Shown here piece after piece: positions 33,556 to 44,304 of a stretch of 64,000 nt of DNA; within the stretch, counting starts at the first letter, position 1; every line of letters starts with the position of its first letter. The DNA comes from Notamacropus eugenii (lineage: Eukaryota > Chordata > Mammalia > Diprotodontia > Macropodidae). Below the pieces are notes generated by a model. It had not been told where the DNA came from and searched no databases. It worked only from the letters and a program-made list of their open reading frames with translations. A program made the translations under genes and the position numbers. The stretch is taken from the NCBI RefSeq assembly GCF_028372415.1, contig NC_092878.1, forward strand, positions 1,887,501 through 1,951,500. Reading direction: 5' to 3'.

Positions 33556-35283
33556 GAGCTGCATTCAAACAAATTAAAGGGTTAATTAAAATTAAACTAA
33601 AATTAAAAGATTAAAAGGAAAGCAGAAAACTGGGGAGAAATTTTACAGCAAGTTTCTCTGACAAAAGCCCCATTTCTCGAATACGTAGAGAACTGTGCAA
33701 TGTGATTCATTAGGACCCCCACTCTATTTTAAACAGCATTAATGTTTGCTATTTTACATAAATCATAAGGGATAACTAGATAAGATAGGTGCTTATTGTA
33801 AGCCTTTATAGTGGGTCTTAAACTTTAGTGTAAACTACTTGTTTGCCAGCCATGAATCTCCCTGGCACAACCACAAGAATGCTAACAAAGATATCTCCAT
33901 CCTGCTCTACTCAAATTCCAGGTCCCAAACCAGCATGGACAGGATGCCCTGATTCTTTGGAAAGTCCTCCAACTATTTTTGTACCTCTAGACCACCTTTT
34001 CTTGCCCAACATGAGCAGGTGACCATCTTATAACTACTTGGTCACTGGGTATGACTCTTCCATTATCCATCTCAATTTTTGGCCCTCAAGAGCAAAGTCT
34101 ATCAACCAATGAGATTCTGTATTTTACCATGCCTCTTTTGCATATTTGGGTATCAAAGCCTGTAAAAACAAGACCCAGGGGACCAGGGGCATCTTAGATT
34201 GTGAGGAAGATCTGAGATTCAGTTTATTAGAGGGGACCATAAACTCTTTAATCAAGTGCCATTGACTCAGAGCTTTGCCTCAGTTTCTTTTATTATAGGT
34301 TGGACAATTTTAAAACTCCACAGAACTGAGTCAAACTTAACAGAAATAAGAGCCATTCCTCAATCGATAAATGGTCAAATGGACAGTTTTCAGATGAAGA
34401 AGCTATCTATAGTTATATAGTTATAGTTATATATAAAAAATGTTCTAAATCACTATTGATTAGAGAAATCCAAATTAAAATCACTCTGAGGTACCATCTA
34501 TCAGATTGACTAATATTACTGAAAAGGAAAATGATAAATATTGGAGGGAATGTGGGAAAGTTAGTACACTAATGTACTGTTGGTGGAGTTATGAACTGAT
34601 CTAACCATTCTGGAGAGCAATTTGGAATTATGTCCAAAGAGCTATGAAACTACCAGATCTGTATCCCAGAGAGATTTAAAAAAAAAAAAAAGGAAAAAGA
34701 CCTATATGTGGTTGTAAGGAATTGGAAATTGAAAGGATTCCCATCAATTGGGAATGGCTAAACAAATTGTGGTATATGGCTGTGGTGAAATACTATTGTG
34801 CTATAAAAAATGATGCTCAGAATGCTTTCAGAAAAATCAGGAAAGGCTTACATGAACTGACGCAAAGTGAAGCAAGCAGAACCAGGAGAACATTGTACAC
34901 AGTAACAACAATACTGTATGATGATCAACTATGGATGACTTAGCTCTTTTCAACAATAAAATAATCTGAGACAATTGTGAAGGACTCACAATGAAAATGC
35001 TATCCACCTCTGGAGAAAGAATTGATAGAATCTGAATACAGATTGAAATTTCCTTTTTAAAAAAATTTTATTTTTCTTGGAGCTTTTTTTGGGGGGGAGG
35101 AGGGTTCTGTTTTCTTTCACAACATGACTAACATGGAAATACATTGTACATGACTGCACATTTATAGCCTATATCAAATTGCTTGCCTTCTCAGTGTAGA
35201 GAAAGGGTGGGAGGAAATTTGAAACTCAATTTTTTTTATGTTAAAAATTGCTTTTACATGTAATTAAAAAAAATAAAAGATTT
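33556..35283 (+). pseudogene. L1 ORF2 3' end and UTR, split by a solo LTR
   Basis: Left part (AAGGAAAGCAGAAAACTGGG, then TTTCTCGAATACGTAGAG) stops at 33695 and continues at 34323 with GAACTGAGTC and AATAAGAGCCATTCCTCAAT. Near 34735-34815 it encodes NWEWLNKLWYMA and VVKYYCAIKND, the far C-terminus of ORF2. The 3' UTR ends TTTTACATGTAATTAAAAAA. 5' truncated, with stops throughout. Confidence 0.85.
33696..34322 (+). mobile_element. Solo LTR of an endogenous retrovirus
   Basis: A 627-bp unit starting TG and ending CA, flanked by identical GAACTG (33690-33695 and 34323-34328), inside otherwise continuous L1. A 6-bp duplication fits retroviral integration. Near its end are a weak TATA-like GTAAAAAC and, about 75 bp on, a polyadenylation-like CATAAACTC. 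No gag, pol or env is present, as expected after LTR-LTR recombination. The orientation (+) follows from the TATA/polyA order. The ERV class was not determined. Confidence 0.75.
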
Positions 35284-35489
35284 TTTTTTAAAAAAAAGAG
35301 AGAAAATTGTATTGATTCTTGCAGGCAATTCCAATGATGTCTAGGATTTCTCCCAAAGGCTACATGGACCAGAGTGAGTGATGAGGCAACCAGGTTTGGT
35401 TTGGTTTGGTTTGTTATTCTCCCCAGCTCTACAGGGTTCAAATCCCTCACCTGGCATTGTTCTTTTCCCTCACTGTTAACTAGAGTATG

Positions 35490-35665
35490 ATGAAAGGTGC
35501 AGTGAAAAGAACTCTAAATTTCAACTCAGAAGACCTCAGTATGTTCAAAGCCTTGCTAGGTCACTTATTATCTCTGTGATTCTGAGGAAGTCACTCTCTT
35601 CACCTTTAGAATGAGATGGTTGAAGTCAATGACCTTTGAGAGTCCTTTCAGCTCTAAATCTCTTT
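35490..35665 (+). repeat. MIR
   Basis: GTGATTCTGAGGAAGTCACT then GAGATGGTTGAAGTCAATGA and CTTTCAGCTCTAAATC. Confidence 0.6.
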
Positions 35666-36940
35666 ATTACTAAGACAATGTCTTTGCATTTCTTCATAGG
35701 GTAGTACCCAGTGCCTTCTCTCAAAGTCTCTTCAAATACAAATGGCATAAGAGGGACCACCCTTTCACCATGCTTTTTCCTTCCCCCCTTGGGAAAATCC
35801 ACACATCCAACCATCATGCCACCACAATCCTGTCATTTGGGGATTGTATAGCCATACCTCCTACTATACTTCAATTTGTTTTAAAAGGTTTGTGGCATAT
35901 AAGCTCTTTAGAAAATCATTTCTGGAAATCTCTCTGTGTAAAATCAGTTGTGAGCTCAGTTTATGGTCAGAGTCAACCTCAGGTAAGTAGTGAAAAGTCA
36001 TCACTTGCCAATAAAGTTATAGACAGAAGAAAGAACAGAAAATTAAAGGATTTCTCAATGCATTAAAAAAAAAATTTAAAAAGATGAAGAATCTTTCCCA
36101 AATGGGAAGGAACCTAGTTCTTCCTTTTTCCTCCTCCTGCTTCTCCTCCTTGTCCTCCTCCTCCTTCCACTCATTGTTCCCGCCACCTCCTTTTTCTCCT
36201 CCTCCTTCTCTTCCTCCTTTTTTCCACTTCTCCATGAAATCAAGCAGTCCAAGGGAACAGTTTGTACTTTCTATCTGACTTGGAACTAGGAGCCAGATTT
36301 AAAGTTCAGGGTATTCCTTTGATCAGAGACATTCGTAAGAATCTCAATGGGGTAGTTAAAGGAGCAAGCAACAGGGACCTGGGCAACTCGGTTTATTATG
36401 AGACCATGCCTGCGATAGGCTGGGGAAAAGAAAGGAACTGGACTCTGAGGCGTGAATCAGTGTGATTCAGTGCGATTTGATGAAGAAAAATTTAAGAATT
36501 AGACAAAGGGGCACCAAATCATACCTTAAGCATTTATTTATTCCTCTAAAATTTATTGCTCTAAAAATATGGTTTTTGAGTTGTGTGCTTAGTGTTCAAA
36601 TTAGTTGTGTAGAGCTGTTTATTCCTAGCTGTCTTAACAGCTATGTTGTTGATAATTAAAGGTTAGAAGTTTCTGAGTTGTAAACAGAAGTTCAGCCAAA
36701 GCATATCCTCTGTAACTGGTCCCCAAAGCCCCATGCCTTAGCTGGAGGATCCAGTTTTCAAGGGTGAATAAATCTCTTGAGGTTTAAGTTTGAAAATCTA
36801 GAGTAAATCAACCGCATAAAGTGTCAGAACACCAGGAAAATATTCTGCTCCAGTCTCCATATGTTGAAACACAAAACATGAATGTCGGGTCCTAAGGGAG
36901 AAAAGGGCATCAGGGCTTTAGGATAAAACAGAGACTCCTC
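35666..36940. other. Unassigned stretch with pyrimidine tract
   Basis: No gene. Contains the pyrimidine tract at 36119-36230. The sequence on either side is not a repeat I can name. Confidence 0.4.
36119..36230. repeat. TCC-rich pyrimidine tract
   Basis: Imperfect CTT/CCT triplet run with a few interruptions (CACTCATTG, CGCCACC). It produces Ser/Pro and Lys/Glu-rich frames with no coding meaning. Confidence 0.85.
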
Positions 36941-36944
36941 CATC

Positions 36945-37330
36945 TTGCCATGAAGGTATTCTGCCATCCAACCCCAGTTTCCCTTTCCAGCCTTTATTTC
37001 ATGTCATTCCCCTTCACGCATTCTGTTTTCCAGCCAAATTGGATTACTGTCTCTCTGACTTAACCAGCTACCTCCTACCTCCATATATGTGTGCAGGATA
37101 TCCCCCATTCCTAAAACTGATTCCCACTACACTTTCCCCTTTCAGAATCTTTGTGTTCCACCTTTCCTCAGACATCCTCTCTGAAACCTTCCCAATGTCT
37201 TCTCTCCCCCATGAACATGATCTCTCCCTCCTCCAGTTTCTCTAGAGCACTTTGTTTGGATCTTTACATTCTACCTTATATTATACTCATCGGTATATCC
37301 ATCATACACCCACCCCAGGACAATCTTTGA
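36945..37330 (+). repeat. L2 3' UTR, internal part
   Basis: TTTCCAGCCTTTATTTCATG, TTCTGTTTTCCAGCCAAATT, and CCTCTCTGAAACCTTCCCAA are in the L2 order. Confidence 0.6.
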
Positions 37331-37402
37331 TAACTTAGAGATCGGCTCATAGATCAAGTGCCACAAAGGCCCTCAGACAAGTACTAGCTCTTATATGGTG
37401 GG

Positions 37403-37590
37403 GAATTATTTTTTAATTAAAATTATTTTTTATTTTTTTATTATTTTAATTAAAATTTCTTAAATTTAATTAACAAATTTAAAATTTTAATTAATAAGTT
37501 ATAATAAATATAATTACATTTGTTATTATTATAAATAAATTAAATTTAAAATTAATCAACATTATTTTTTAATTTTCATATTCCTAGATC
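37403..37590. repeat. AT-rich low-complexity block
   Basis: Almost only A and T for about 170 bp, built from AATTAAA/TTTAATT words. Confidence 0.85.
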
Positions 37591-37744
37591 AATTCTTCTC
37601 CTCTTTTATATCATGGTTCTGTTTGTTGAAACCTATGGACTCCTTCTCAGAATGTTTACTGTTTATATTCCTAGTTGAAGGAAATGCTAATTTTCAGTTA
37701 GAGCTTAGTGAAAACAAGAGATGCAATTTATTTTCTCATCCCAG

Positions 37745-37746
<2 letters not shown>

Positions 37747-37801
<55 letters not shown>

Positions 37802-37827
37802 CACCACCACCACCACCACCACCACCA
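37747..37827. repeat. Composite (CA)n-(CCA)n microsatellite
   Basis: About 26 CA units followed directly by about nine CCA/CAC units. Confidence 0.95.
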
Positions 37828-38114
37828 AGGAGTCCATAAGACCCCAGGTTAATAAACTCTGCTCTGTTTTTAAACGGTTTCTTCCCCTGTAGTGGGTGGT
37901 CAGTATAATTCCGGTCACATTCTAGCAACAACTAAGCAATAACTACCAATAGCTAAAAAATAGTTCTCTTCATCTCCTACCAGCCTGGCTTTAATTGGGA
38001 GAGGGATTGGACCAGTGGTTTTATTTATACAGGGAATTTCCAGACCAGGAGTCTCCCTCTACCAAGGCAGACTGGCACCTTCTCTGTAACTTTCAGTCTT
38101 AAAAAATTGCCGGG

Positions 38115-38225
38115 AGACACTGACAGGTTAAGGGGTCACCCAGCCAACACATATCAGAGATGGGACTTGAACTCAGATCTTAATTTCAAGGCCAGATCTA
38201 TTGATCACTATCCCAAGCTGCTTCT
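38115..38225 (-). repeat. SINE fragment
   Basis: GACAGGTTAAGGGGTCACCC and GGACTTGAACTCAGATCTTA in reverse MIR order. Confidence 0.55.
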
Positions 38226-38239
38226 TAATGGCTAATAAC

Positions 38240-38740
38240 TAACCAATATTTATATAGCACCTAATGTGCCAAGCACTGTGCTAAGCTCTCTATAATTACC
38301 TCATTTGATCCTCACAGCTCTGGGAGGTATAAGTGGTATTATTATCCCCATTTTACAGATGAAGAAATTGAAGCAAACAGAGGTTAAGTGATTTGTCCAG
38401 AGTCCAGAACTACTAAGTGCCTGAGGTCAAATTTGAACTCAGGTCTTTCTGACTCAGGCACAGCTGGGTGGTTCAGTAGATAGAGGGCCAGGCCTGGAGT
38501 CAAGAAGACCTGAGTTCAGATTTGACCTCAGATACTTAACTGTGACCTGAGCAACTCACTTACCCCTGTTTGCCTCAGTTTCCTCATTTGTAAAATAAGC
38601 TGAAGTATGACAGACCAATTTAGTATCTCTGCTAAGAAAAATCCAAATGGGATCCTGAAGAGTCAGACGCAACTGAGCAATGCCATACACACGCTGTGCT
38701 TCCTGACCCAGGCAGCACTCCATGCACTGTACCGCCTAGC
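38240..38740 (-). mobile_element. MIR-type SINE, split by a + SINE
   Basis: Reverse copy: AATATTTATATAGCACCTAA, TGATCCTCACAGCTCTGGGA, ATTTTACAGATGAAGAAATT, GTCAAATTTGAACTCAGGTC. It continues after the insert with CACTGTACCGCCTAGCTC. Confidence 0.8.
38461..38698 (+). mobile_element. Marsupial tRNA-derived SINE with TSD
   Basis: Head CAGCTGGGTGGTTCAGTAG, B box GAGTTCAGATT, tail GGATCCTGAAGAGTCAGACG. Flanks CTTTCTGACTCAGGCA (38445-38460) and CTTCCTGACCCAGGCA (38699-38714) match at 14 of 16 positions. Confidence 0.88.
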
Positions 38741-38744
38741 TCTT

Positions 38745-39060
38745 CTTGGAATTTAATGAAAATGCGTGCATTTTAGGTGCTCAAATCTATTTCACTAATT
38801 GGCTTCTATTACTTCAGTTTACAAAACCAGTATATATGTTGCTTGAACCTGATACTATTTTAAGTTTCATGAGAGAAAAAAACAAACGTAAATTAATATT
38901 TGGAGCCAAGAAGGCTGACATTTCTTTTAACTCAACCACGAATCTCAGAAAATATTCTCAAATTGAGCACTCAGAAGCTCCAGGGAGTCTCCCTTGGCAT
39001 TTTCTGCCAAGGAATATGCTCTTTGGAAGGAAAGAAATAGAAATCTTTTCCTGGGAATCA
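38745..39060. other. Unassigned stretch
   Basis: Open for 124 codons on + from 38746, but the frame runs into the next SINE and shows no known domain, so I do not call a gene. Confidence 0.4.
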
Positions 39061-39063
39061 GCC

Positions 39064-39298
39064 TGCCAGAGACAGCTAGATGGCAGAGTGGACAGAGCAC
39101 TGCATGTGGAGTCCGGATGAAGCTAAGCCTCAGACATTGTGACCCTGGGTAAGTCACTTAATATCAGCCTCAGTTTCTCCATTTTTAAATAGAGAGGAAC
39201 ACAATCCTTACCTTTCAGAGTTGTTTCAAGAATCAAATGAGATGTAGTAAAATGCTTTGCGCACCTTAAAGCACTATTCAAGTATGAACGGTAACTAC
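39064..39298 (+). repeat. MIR, long copy
   Basis: Head GACAGCTAGATGGCAGAGTG, TGACCCTGGGTAAGTCACTT, CAGTTTCTCCATTTTTAAAT, TTGTTTCAAGAATCAAATGA, and a GCACCTTAAAGCACTATTCA end. Confidence 0.8.
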
Positions 39299-39469
39299 CG
39301 TTATTACTCCTGTGATGCCATCGAGGATGGAATCCCCTAGCCTTTCCCCGTCCTCACTTTCAGCCACTCTTTGCTATTCAGAGCTCGCAATCACCTACTC
39401 CTGGCAATTATCTTCTCCTCTCTATGACTTCTATGACAGTGGTATCCCTCCTAATTCTCTGACTGATCC

Positions 39470-39650
39470 ACAATATAGTGGAGAGAGTCAGAGGGGAGTC
39501 AGAGGGGCTGGATTCAAATGTGACTCTAGTTGGCTTCCTGTGAGAACATGGAGGAGTCGTAACAATCTGGGCCTCAGGATCCTCATCTGGGAAAGGAGGG
39601 GTTTGGACTAGGTAGTTTCCAAAGTGCCTTACAGCTTTAACTAGATTTTT
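39470..39650 (+). repeat. MIR
   Basis: TGGATTCAAATGTGACTCTA, CTCAGGATCCTCATCTGGGA, GGACTAGGTAGTTTCCAAAG. A 10-bp GTCAGAGGGG word is duplicated at its start. Confidence 0.6.
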
Positions 39651-39654
39651 TCCT

Positions 39655-40285
39655 GTTGTTATTTTTTTTTTTAATTTCTCTTTCTCTGCCATTGAAATGA
39701 CCTCTGTAACCTCCATTTCTTGCTAAAGGAATAATTCCCAGGGAAGCTCAAAACCATGAGTCACGCTGTCCGAGTAAGACCAGCAGCGATGGCCCAAAGC
39801 CCCTTTGCCACCTGCTGGAGAGTTGAAATATCAACTTGCAGCCAATTCCCCAGGTGTTCCTCTCAGCATGAGTCAGGGCCAGTTCAGAACCTTGACCTAG
39901 ATCAGTTCCGAGCTCCTCACTCCCTCAGTCCTTGGCTGCTTCTGTTCAGCCCAGATAAGAACCCTCTAAAAACCTACAAGCGTACTGTCTGGGGTGCCTC
40001 TTTCCATCTGAGGCCCCAGTATCCTGTGCCCAAATCCACTGGGACCCAAGACCTAGGCCCTCGAAGACCTGACCTGTTTTTATCTCCCCCAACTACCTTT
40101 CTTATGCCCTAGATAAAGCTGGCTTGCGGTAGGTCATGTTTCACATCTTCTTGTACTGTACTCTTGGTATCCTGAACCTTAAAAACCTGTATCAAGAGCC
40201 TCATGCCACATGGGGGTACATGACCCTCGCCTTTTGGTGAGCTTACTCACTCCCCCAACTTTATCACTTGTATTTCTTTCTCCCA
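39655..40285. other. Unassigned, GC-richer block
   Basis: A 118-codon + frame (39756-40112) without recognisable domain. The base composition and pyrimidine-rich layout could suit an old LTR, but I find no duplication or clear ends. Confidence 0.3.
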
Positions 40286-40289
40286 AATG

Positions 40290-40530
40290 TATATCACTAG
40301 CAAAGACCTCCCTAGCACTCTAGTTCTAGATTTCCAGCTGCCTGTGGGACACTTGGATATCCCGTCATTACTTTAAACTCAGAATATTCAAAACTGAACT
40401 AATCCTCTTGCTCCATTCCCAACTCTCCCATTTCTGTTGATATCCAATTGTCTGATTCTTCTCATAACTCCCAACCTAGAAAACTTGGAGTCATTTTTTA
40501 CCCCTTTCTGATCTACGGGGCAGATTTCAC
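40290..40530 (+). repeat. L2, end of RT region
   Basis: GATTTCCAGCTGCCTGTGGG, ACACTTGGATATCCC, and CAGAATATTCAAAACTGAAC match the L2 stretch after the RT, as does the sister block at 42.95-43.07 kb. Confidence 0.65.
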
Positions 40531-40804
40531 CAGCTTGCCCTTAAAGAGAGCTGAACTAAGCCAGAGCCCTTTATCACTACCCATCACTGGAGAGATACTA
40601 AATTTAGATCCCAGCGTCAGTTAAGGAAGCTAAATGAGGAAATGAAACTTCAGAAATGGTCAAAGAACTTCAGTAGTCAGGGCCCAGAGCATATAAGTGA
40701 ATATGAGGGAATTAACTGAAATGGTCAGCTCTTCCAGAAACTCTAGAGTAACACCCCCCCCCAAAAAAAAAAAAAAGAAAATAGCAAGTGAATGAAGGAA
40801 GGAA

Positions 40805-41290
40805 TGTCAAAGCACATTTATTAAGTACCTACTGCGTACTAGGCACTGTGCTAAGTGTTAAGGATACCAAGAAAGACTTGAGTCCCCACTCTCCATTTAA
40901 CGCAGGAGAAAACATGATTGTAACCGTGTATAAACAAGTGATATACAAAATATATTAGAGATTATCAACAGAGGGAAGGTACTGTTAAGACAAATCAAGA
41001 AAGGCTGGGATTTTATCCAGGACTTAAAGGAAACCAGGAGGCAGAGACAAAGAAGGAACAAGTTCTAGTCATTCATAAATGGAAAGTTAGACCAGTGTCA
41101 CTGGATAGTAGAGTATGCAGGAGAGCGAGCTGTAAGGTATAAAGATGGAGGCAGGGGTCTGCGTATAAAGAGCTATAAAGAAAGGGTCTGATCCTGGAGA
41201 TGATGGGGGCCCTTAGAGTTTATTGAGTAGGGAGAGAAACATGGTCAGACTGCACTTTGAGAATTTCACTATGAATTAATGAACGAATGA
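40805..41290 (-). repeat. L2 3' UTR, long reverse copy
   Basis: TTATTAAGTACCTACTGCGT, AGGCACTGTGCTAAGTGTTA, then AGTGTCACTGGATAGTAGAG, GATCCTGGAGATGATGGGGG, and ACATGGTCAGACTGCACTTT run in reverse L2 order over nearly 500 bp. Confidence 0.7.
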
Positions 41291-42095
41291 ATGTTGATTT
41301 TATACACTTTAATTAGATTCCAGGAGAAAAGCAAGACAGTCCCTGTTTCAAGGAGCTCATATTTTATTAGAGGGAGATAATGCGCAAAGGAAGTTTCTGC
41401 CCATTGTTAAATTTTCTGTGTGAGCATTTACACATTGAAAACTGACAAACGCTACAAGTCAGGGTTGATCCATTGTTTTGTTGATTGTCTAGACTTAAGA
41501 AAGTGACGGAGGATATTTTAATAAGGCAGATTAGGCTTAGAAGTGTGCTGTGAGTACTTGTTTTTGAGTTGGAAAGCCGGTTGATAAATATTTACCAGCA
41601 GATCTCTAAGTGCAGCTCAGCAGTCCTTAGGGTAAAGCCGCAAGACAGATAGATGGTAATGTATCTTTTGTGTCATTTCCGTTGTTTCTGATGAACCATC
41701 TGATGGTGCCAGGGACTTTGAAAGAAATGACACCAAACAAACTGACTTCAGTATTTGGATAGCTCTGTGGTTTCATTAGTATGGGAATACGTGACTGCAC
41801 AGACTCCAAAGTCTGGTAGAAAGGGAAGGAGAAACCTCAGTACTCTGTGCCTATACACCATGGTGGGATGAGTCAGACAAGCATCTTCTCATAGCCTCCT
41901 TCCTCTATTTCCTTCTTCTTTCTGGCTTCCCCAATCCTCCTTTTAAAAGTCTAGCTCTAGCCTAAGATGATATCTCTATGTCATGTGCCCGTCTGTATTC
42001 TCCAAAGACACACAAAACTTTCCTGGTTCCAAAGCATGGGAGCTGGGGCAGTTGTCCAGGTGGATTAATTCAATGGGCTGCTCATCCACTTACAT
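41291..42095. other. Unassigned stretch
   Basis: No gene or named repeat seen. Confidence 0.4.
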
Positions 42096-42099
42096 GTCA

Positions 42100-42332
42100 C
42101 CATAATAAAAATTAACATTTATATAGCACCTTAAGATTTGCAAAATGCTTTTAAAATATCTTACTTGATCCTTATATCAACCCTGGAAGTTAGGTGCTAT
42201 TATTTTCCTCATTTTACAGAAGAGGAAACTGAGGTGGACAGAATTTAAGTGATTTGCCCAAAGTCCCATAGCTATATTTAAACTCTGATCTAGTATGGCT
42301 CTACCCACTGAGTGACCCTGTCTGGACAATTA
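42100..42332 (-). mobile_element. MIR-type SINE
   Basis: Reverse copy: TTAACATTTATATAGCACCT, TTTACAGAAGAGGAAACTGA, TTTAAGTGATTTGCCCAAAG; the head end is diverged. Confidence 0.75.
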
Positions 42333-42589
42333 ATGGTTTTAATTACATTTTTTCCATGATAGAAACTTTTTAAATTACTTTTTTATTTTTCCATGACAAA
42401 AACTTAAACAAAACTCCTCCCTTTGCTGTAGGTTTTACTGAGATGCTTACTCTAGGGTTCATTGCTTGATGAAAATAATATAGTATTCTCAGCAAATAAG
42501 AGCACCAGGACACCCTTGACACCAATAGGAAATCTTTCTTGTGCTTAGACTCTGCAGAAAATCTTCCTTTATACCTGAAAACATCTTTG

Positions 42590-44090
42590 CTATTTCTCAG
42601 TCCTCTTTACTTCATGATACCTATGTACCATTTGACACTGTTGACCACCCCGTCTTCCTGGACACTCTTTCCTCCCTGAGTTTTTCTGACACTTCTGTCA
42701 CCTAGCTCTCCTACCTGTCTATTGAACTCTTCATTCTTTTTAAGATCATCACCCATGTCTTACCCTTTATGTACGGGTACATTTCAGGAATCTATCAGGA
42801 GTCCTTTACTCATGAACCCTTTCTATCCTTTGCTTATTTCATTACTTCTCATGGATTAAACTATAATCTCTGTTCAGATGACTCATAAATCTATATGTCT
42901 AATGTATATATATGTATATATACATATAATATTACTTCTTTCCTGAGCTCCAGCCCTCCATCTCCAAATACCTGTCAAACATTTCCATTTGAATTTTCCA
43001 GAAGAATCTCAAACTAAACACTTCTAAAGCAGAACTCATTTTCTTTGTCCTTCACTTTTCTGTTTTTGTCAAAAGTACTATCATCCTTGATAAACCTTGG
43101 GTTTGATTTAAATTTGATTTAACAGAAGAAAGACAAATTACCAGTATCAAAAATGAAAATGGTAAACTCACCTCCAATGAGGAGGAAATTAAAACAATAA
43201 TTAGAAATTAATTTGCCCAACGGTATGCCCATAACTTTGACAATCTAAATGAGACAGATGAATATTTTAAGAAATATAAATTGCCCAAGAGTACTATCAT
43301 CCTCCCAGTCACCCAGTTTCCTACCTTAGGTATCATGCTAGAGTGTTCACTCTTACTTACTCCTCATATCCAATCAGTTGGCAAGTTGTGTTATGTTTGT
43401 TTGTTATGTCTGCCTACAGAACATATCTTTCATCTGTCCCTTCTTCTCCATATACTCGGCCACTATTCATTCAGACCCTCATGACATCTGGACCACATAA
43501 TAATAATAAGTTTCCTTACCATTACCATCATCTCCTCCCTTACCATTCAGCTGCCAAACTAACATTTCCAAAAGGTAGATTTAATCTGTTATTGTCTTGC
43601 TCGAGAAGTTCTAAAAGCTTTTTATTGCTTCTAAAATAAAATTCAAATTTACAAAATTACAAATTCCTCTGTTTGACATTTCAAGTGTTTCACAAGCTAG
43701 CACGAATCTATCCCTCTAGGCTAAACATATTCATCTTCTTCTATGATCCCTCCGAAGTGACCTACTTGCTCACAAAATTCTCTCCCACCACTATACCTTT
43801 CCACACACTGTTCACCTTGCTTAAAATGTTGTCTTTCCTCACCTTTACCTTTTCAAATCTCTAGCTCTCTGAGAAGTTCAGTTCACATGCCACCTCCCAT
43901 AAGAGACTTTTCTTGACTCTTCCTTTTAATGCTTTCTGAAATTGCTTTGTTTTTCTTTCATAAAAATTTTTGCATTTACATATTGGTGGACATTTTAATT
44001 CCCCTCAGCATAATATAAGTTCTTTGTTTGTTTTTCTATTTGCATCCCCAACACAGTTACTGGAAGATAGTAGGTGTTTAATAAATGTTT
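42590..44090 (+). pseudogene. L2 LINE: RT remnant plus 3' UTR, split by L1
   Basis: About 1.3 kb of collinear L2. The RT end is at 42620-42960 (TTTGACACTGTTGACCACCC, TTAAACTATAATCTCTGTTC, TTCCTGAGCTCCAGCCCTCC), interrupted by a small AT microsatellite at 42900-42930. After the L1 insert it resumes with CCCAGTCACCCAGTTTCCTA. Then CAGCTGCCAAACTAACATTT and TCACATGCCACCTCCCATAA lead to the terminus AGTAGGTGTTTAATAAATGT. Not translatable. Confidence 0.8.
43087..43289 (+). mobile_element. Internal L1 ORF2 piece inserted in L2, with TSD
   Basis: Contains AAATTACCAGTATCAAAAAT, CACCTCCAATGAGGAGGAAA and ATTTTAAGAAATATAAATTG, a short stretch between the endonuclease and RT of L1 ORF2. Identical AGTACTATCATCC flanks it (43074-43086 and 43290-43302), and the L2 reads through when one copy is removed. 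There is no A tail. Confidence 0.8.
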
Positions 44091-44149
44091 TGTTAAAGTT
44101 TGGACATGGAGAAGAAGTGAGAAAAAGTACTCATCTGCTTTCTCTGCAT

Positions 44150-44302
44150 AGATGGAGGACTAAGAGTCTTCACAGAAAAAAATCCCCTTAAGCAAAGGAT
44201 TTGTTCTATAAAACTTGGCGTCAGTCAAAAGGTCCCACCCAAAGATCTAGAAGGCCACATGTGGCCTTGAGGCCACAGGTTCCCTACCCCTGGAACCAAT
44301 AC
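44150..44302 (-). mobile_element. hAT-type short element, one end
   Basis: Ends in GGTTCCCTACCCCTG, the reverse of a CAGGGGTAGGGAACC terminal repeat. Inside are a perfect 18-bp palindrome AAGGCCACATGTGGCCTT (44251-44268) and GGATTTGTTCTATAAAACTT. The other terminal repeat is missing. Confidence 0.6.
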
Positions 44303-44304
44303 AT

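Noticed and set aside
39756..40112. 118-codon + frame in a GC-richer block
   Set aside because: No recognisable domain or exon-like boundaries; more likely old repeat sequence.
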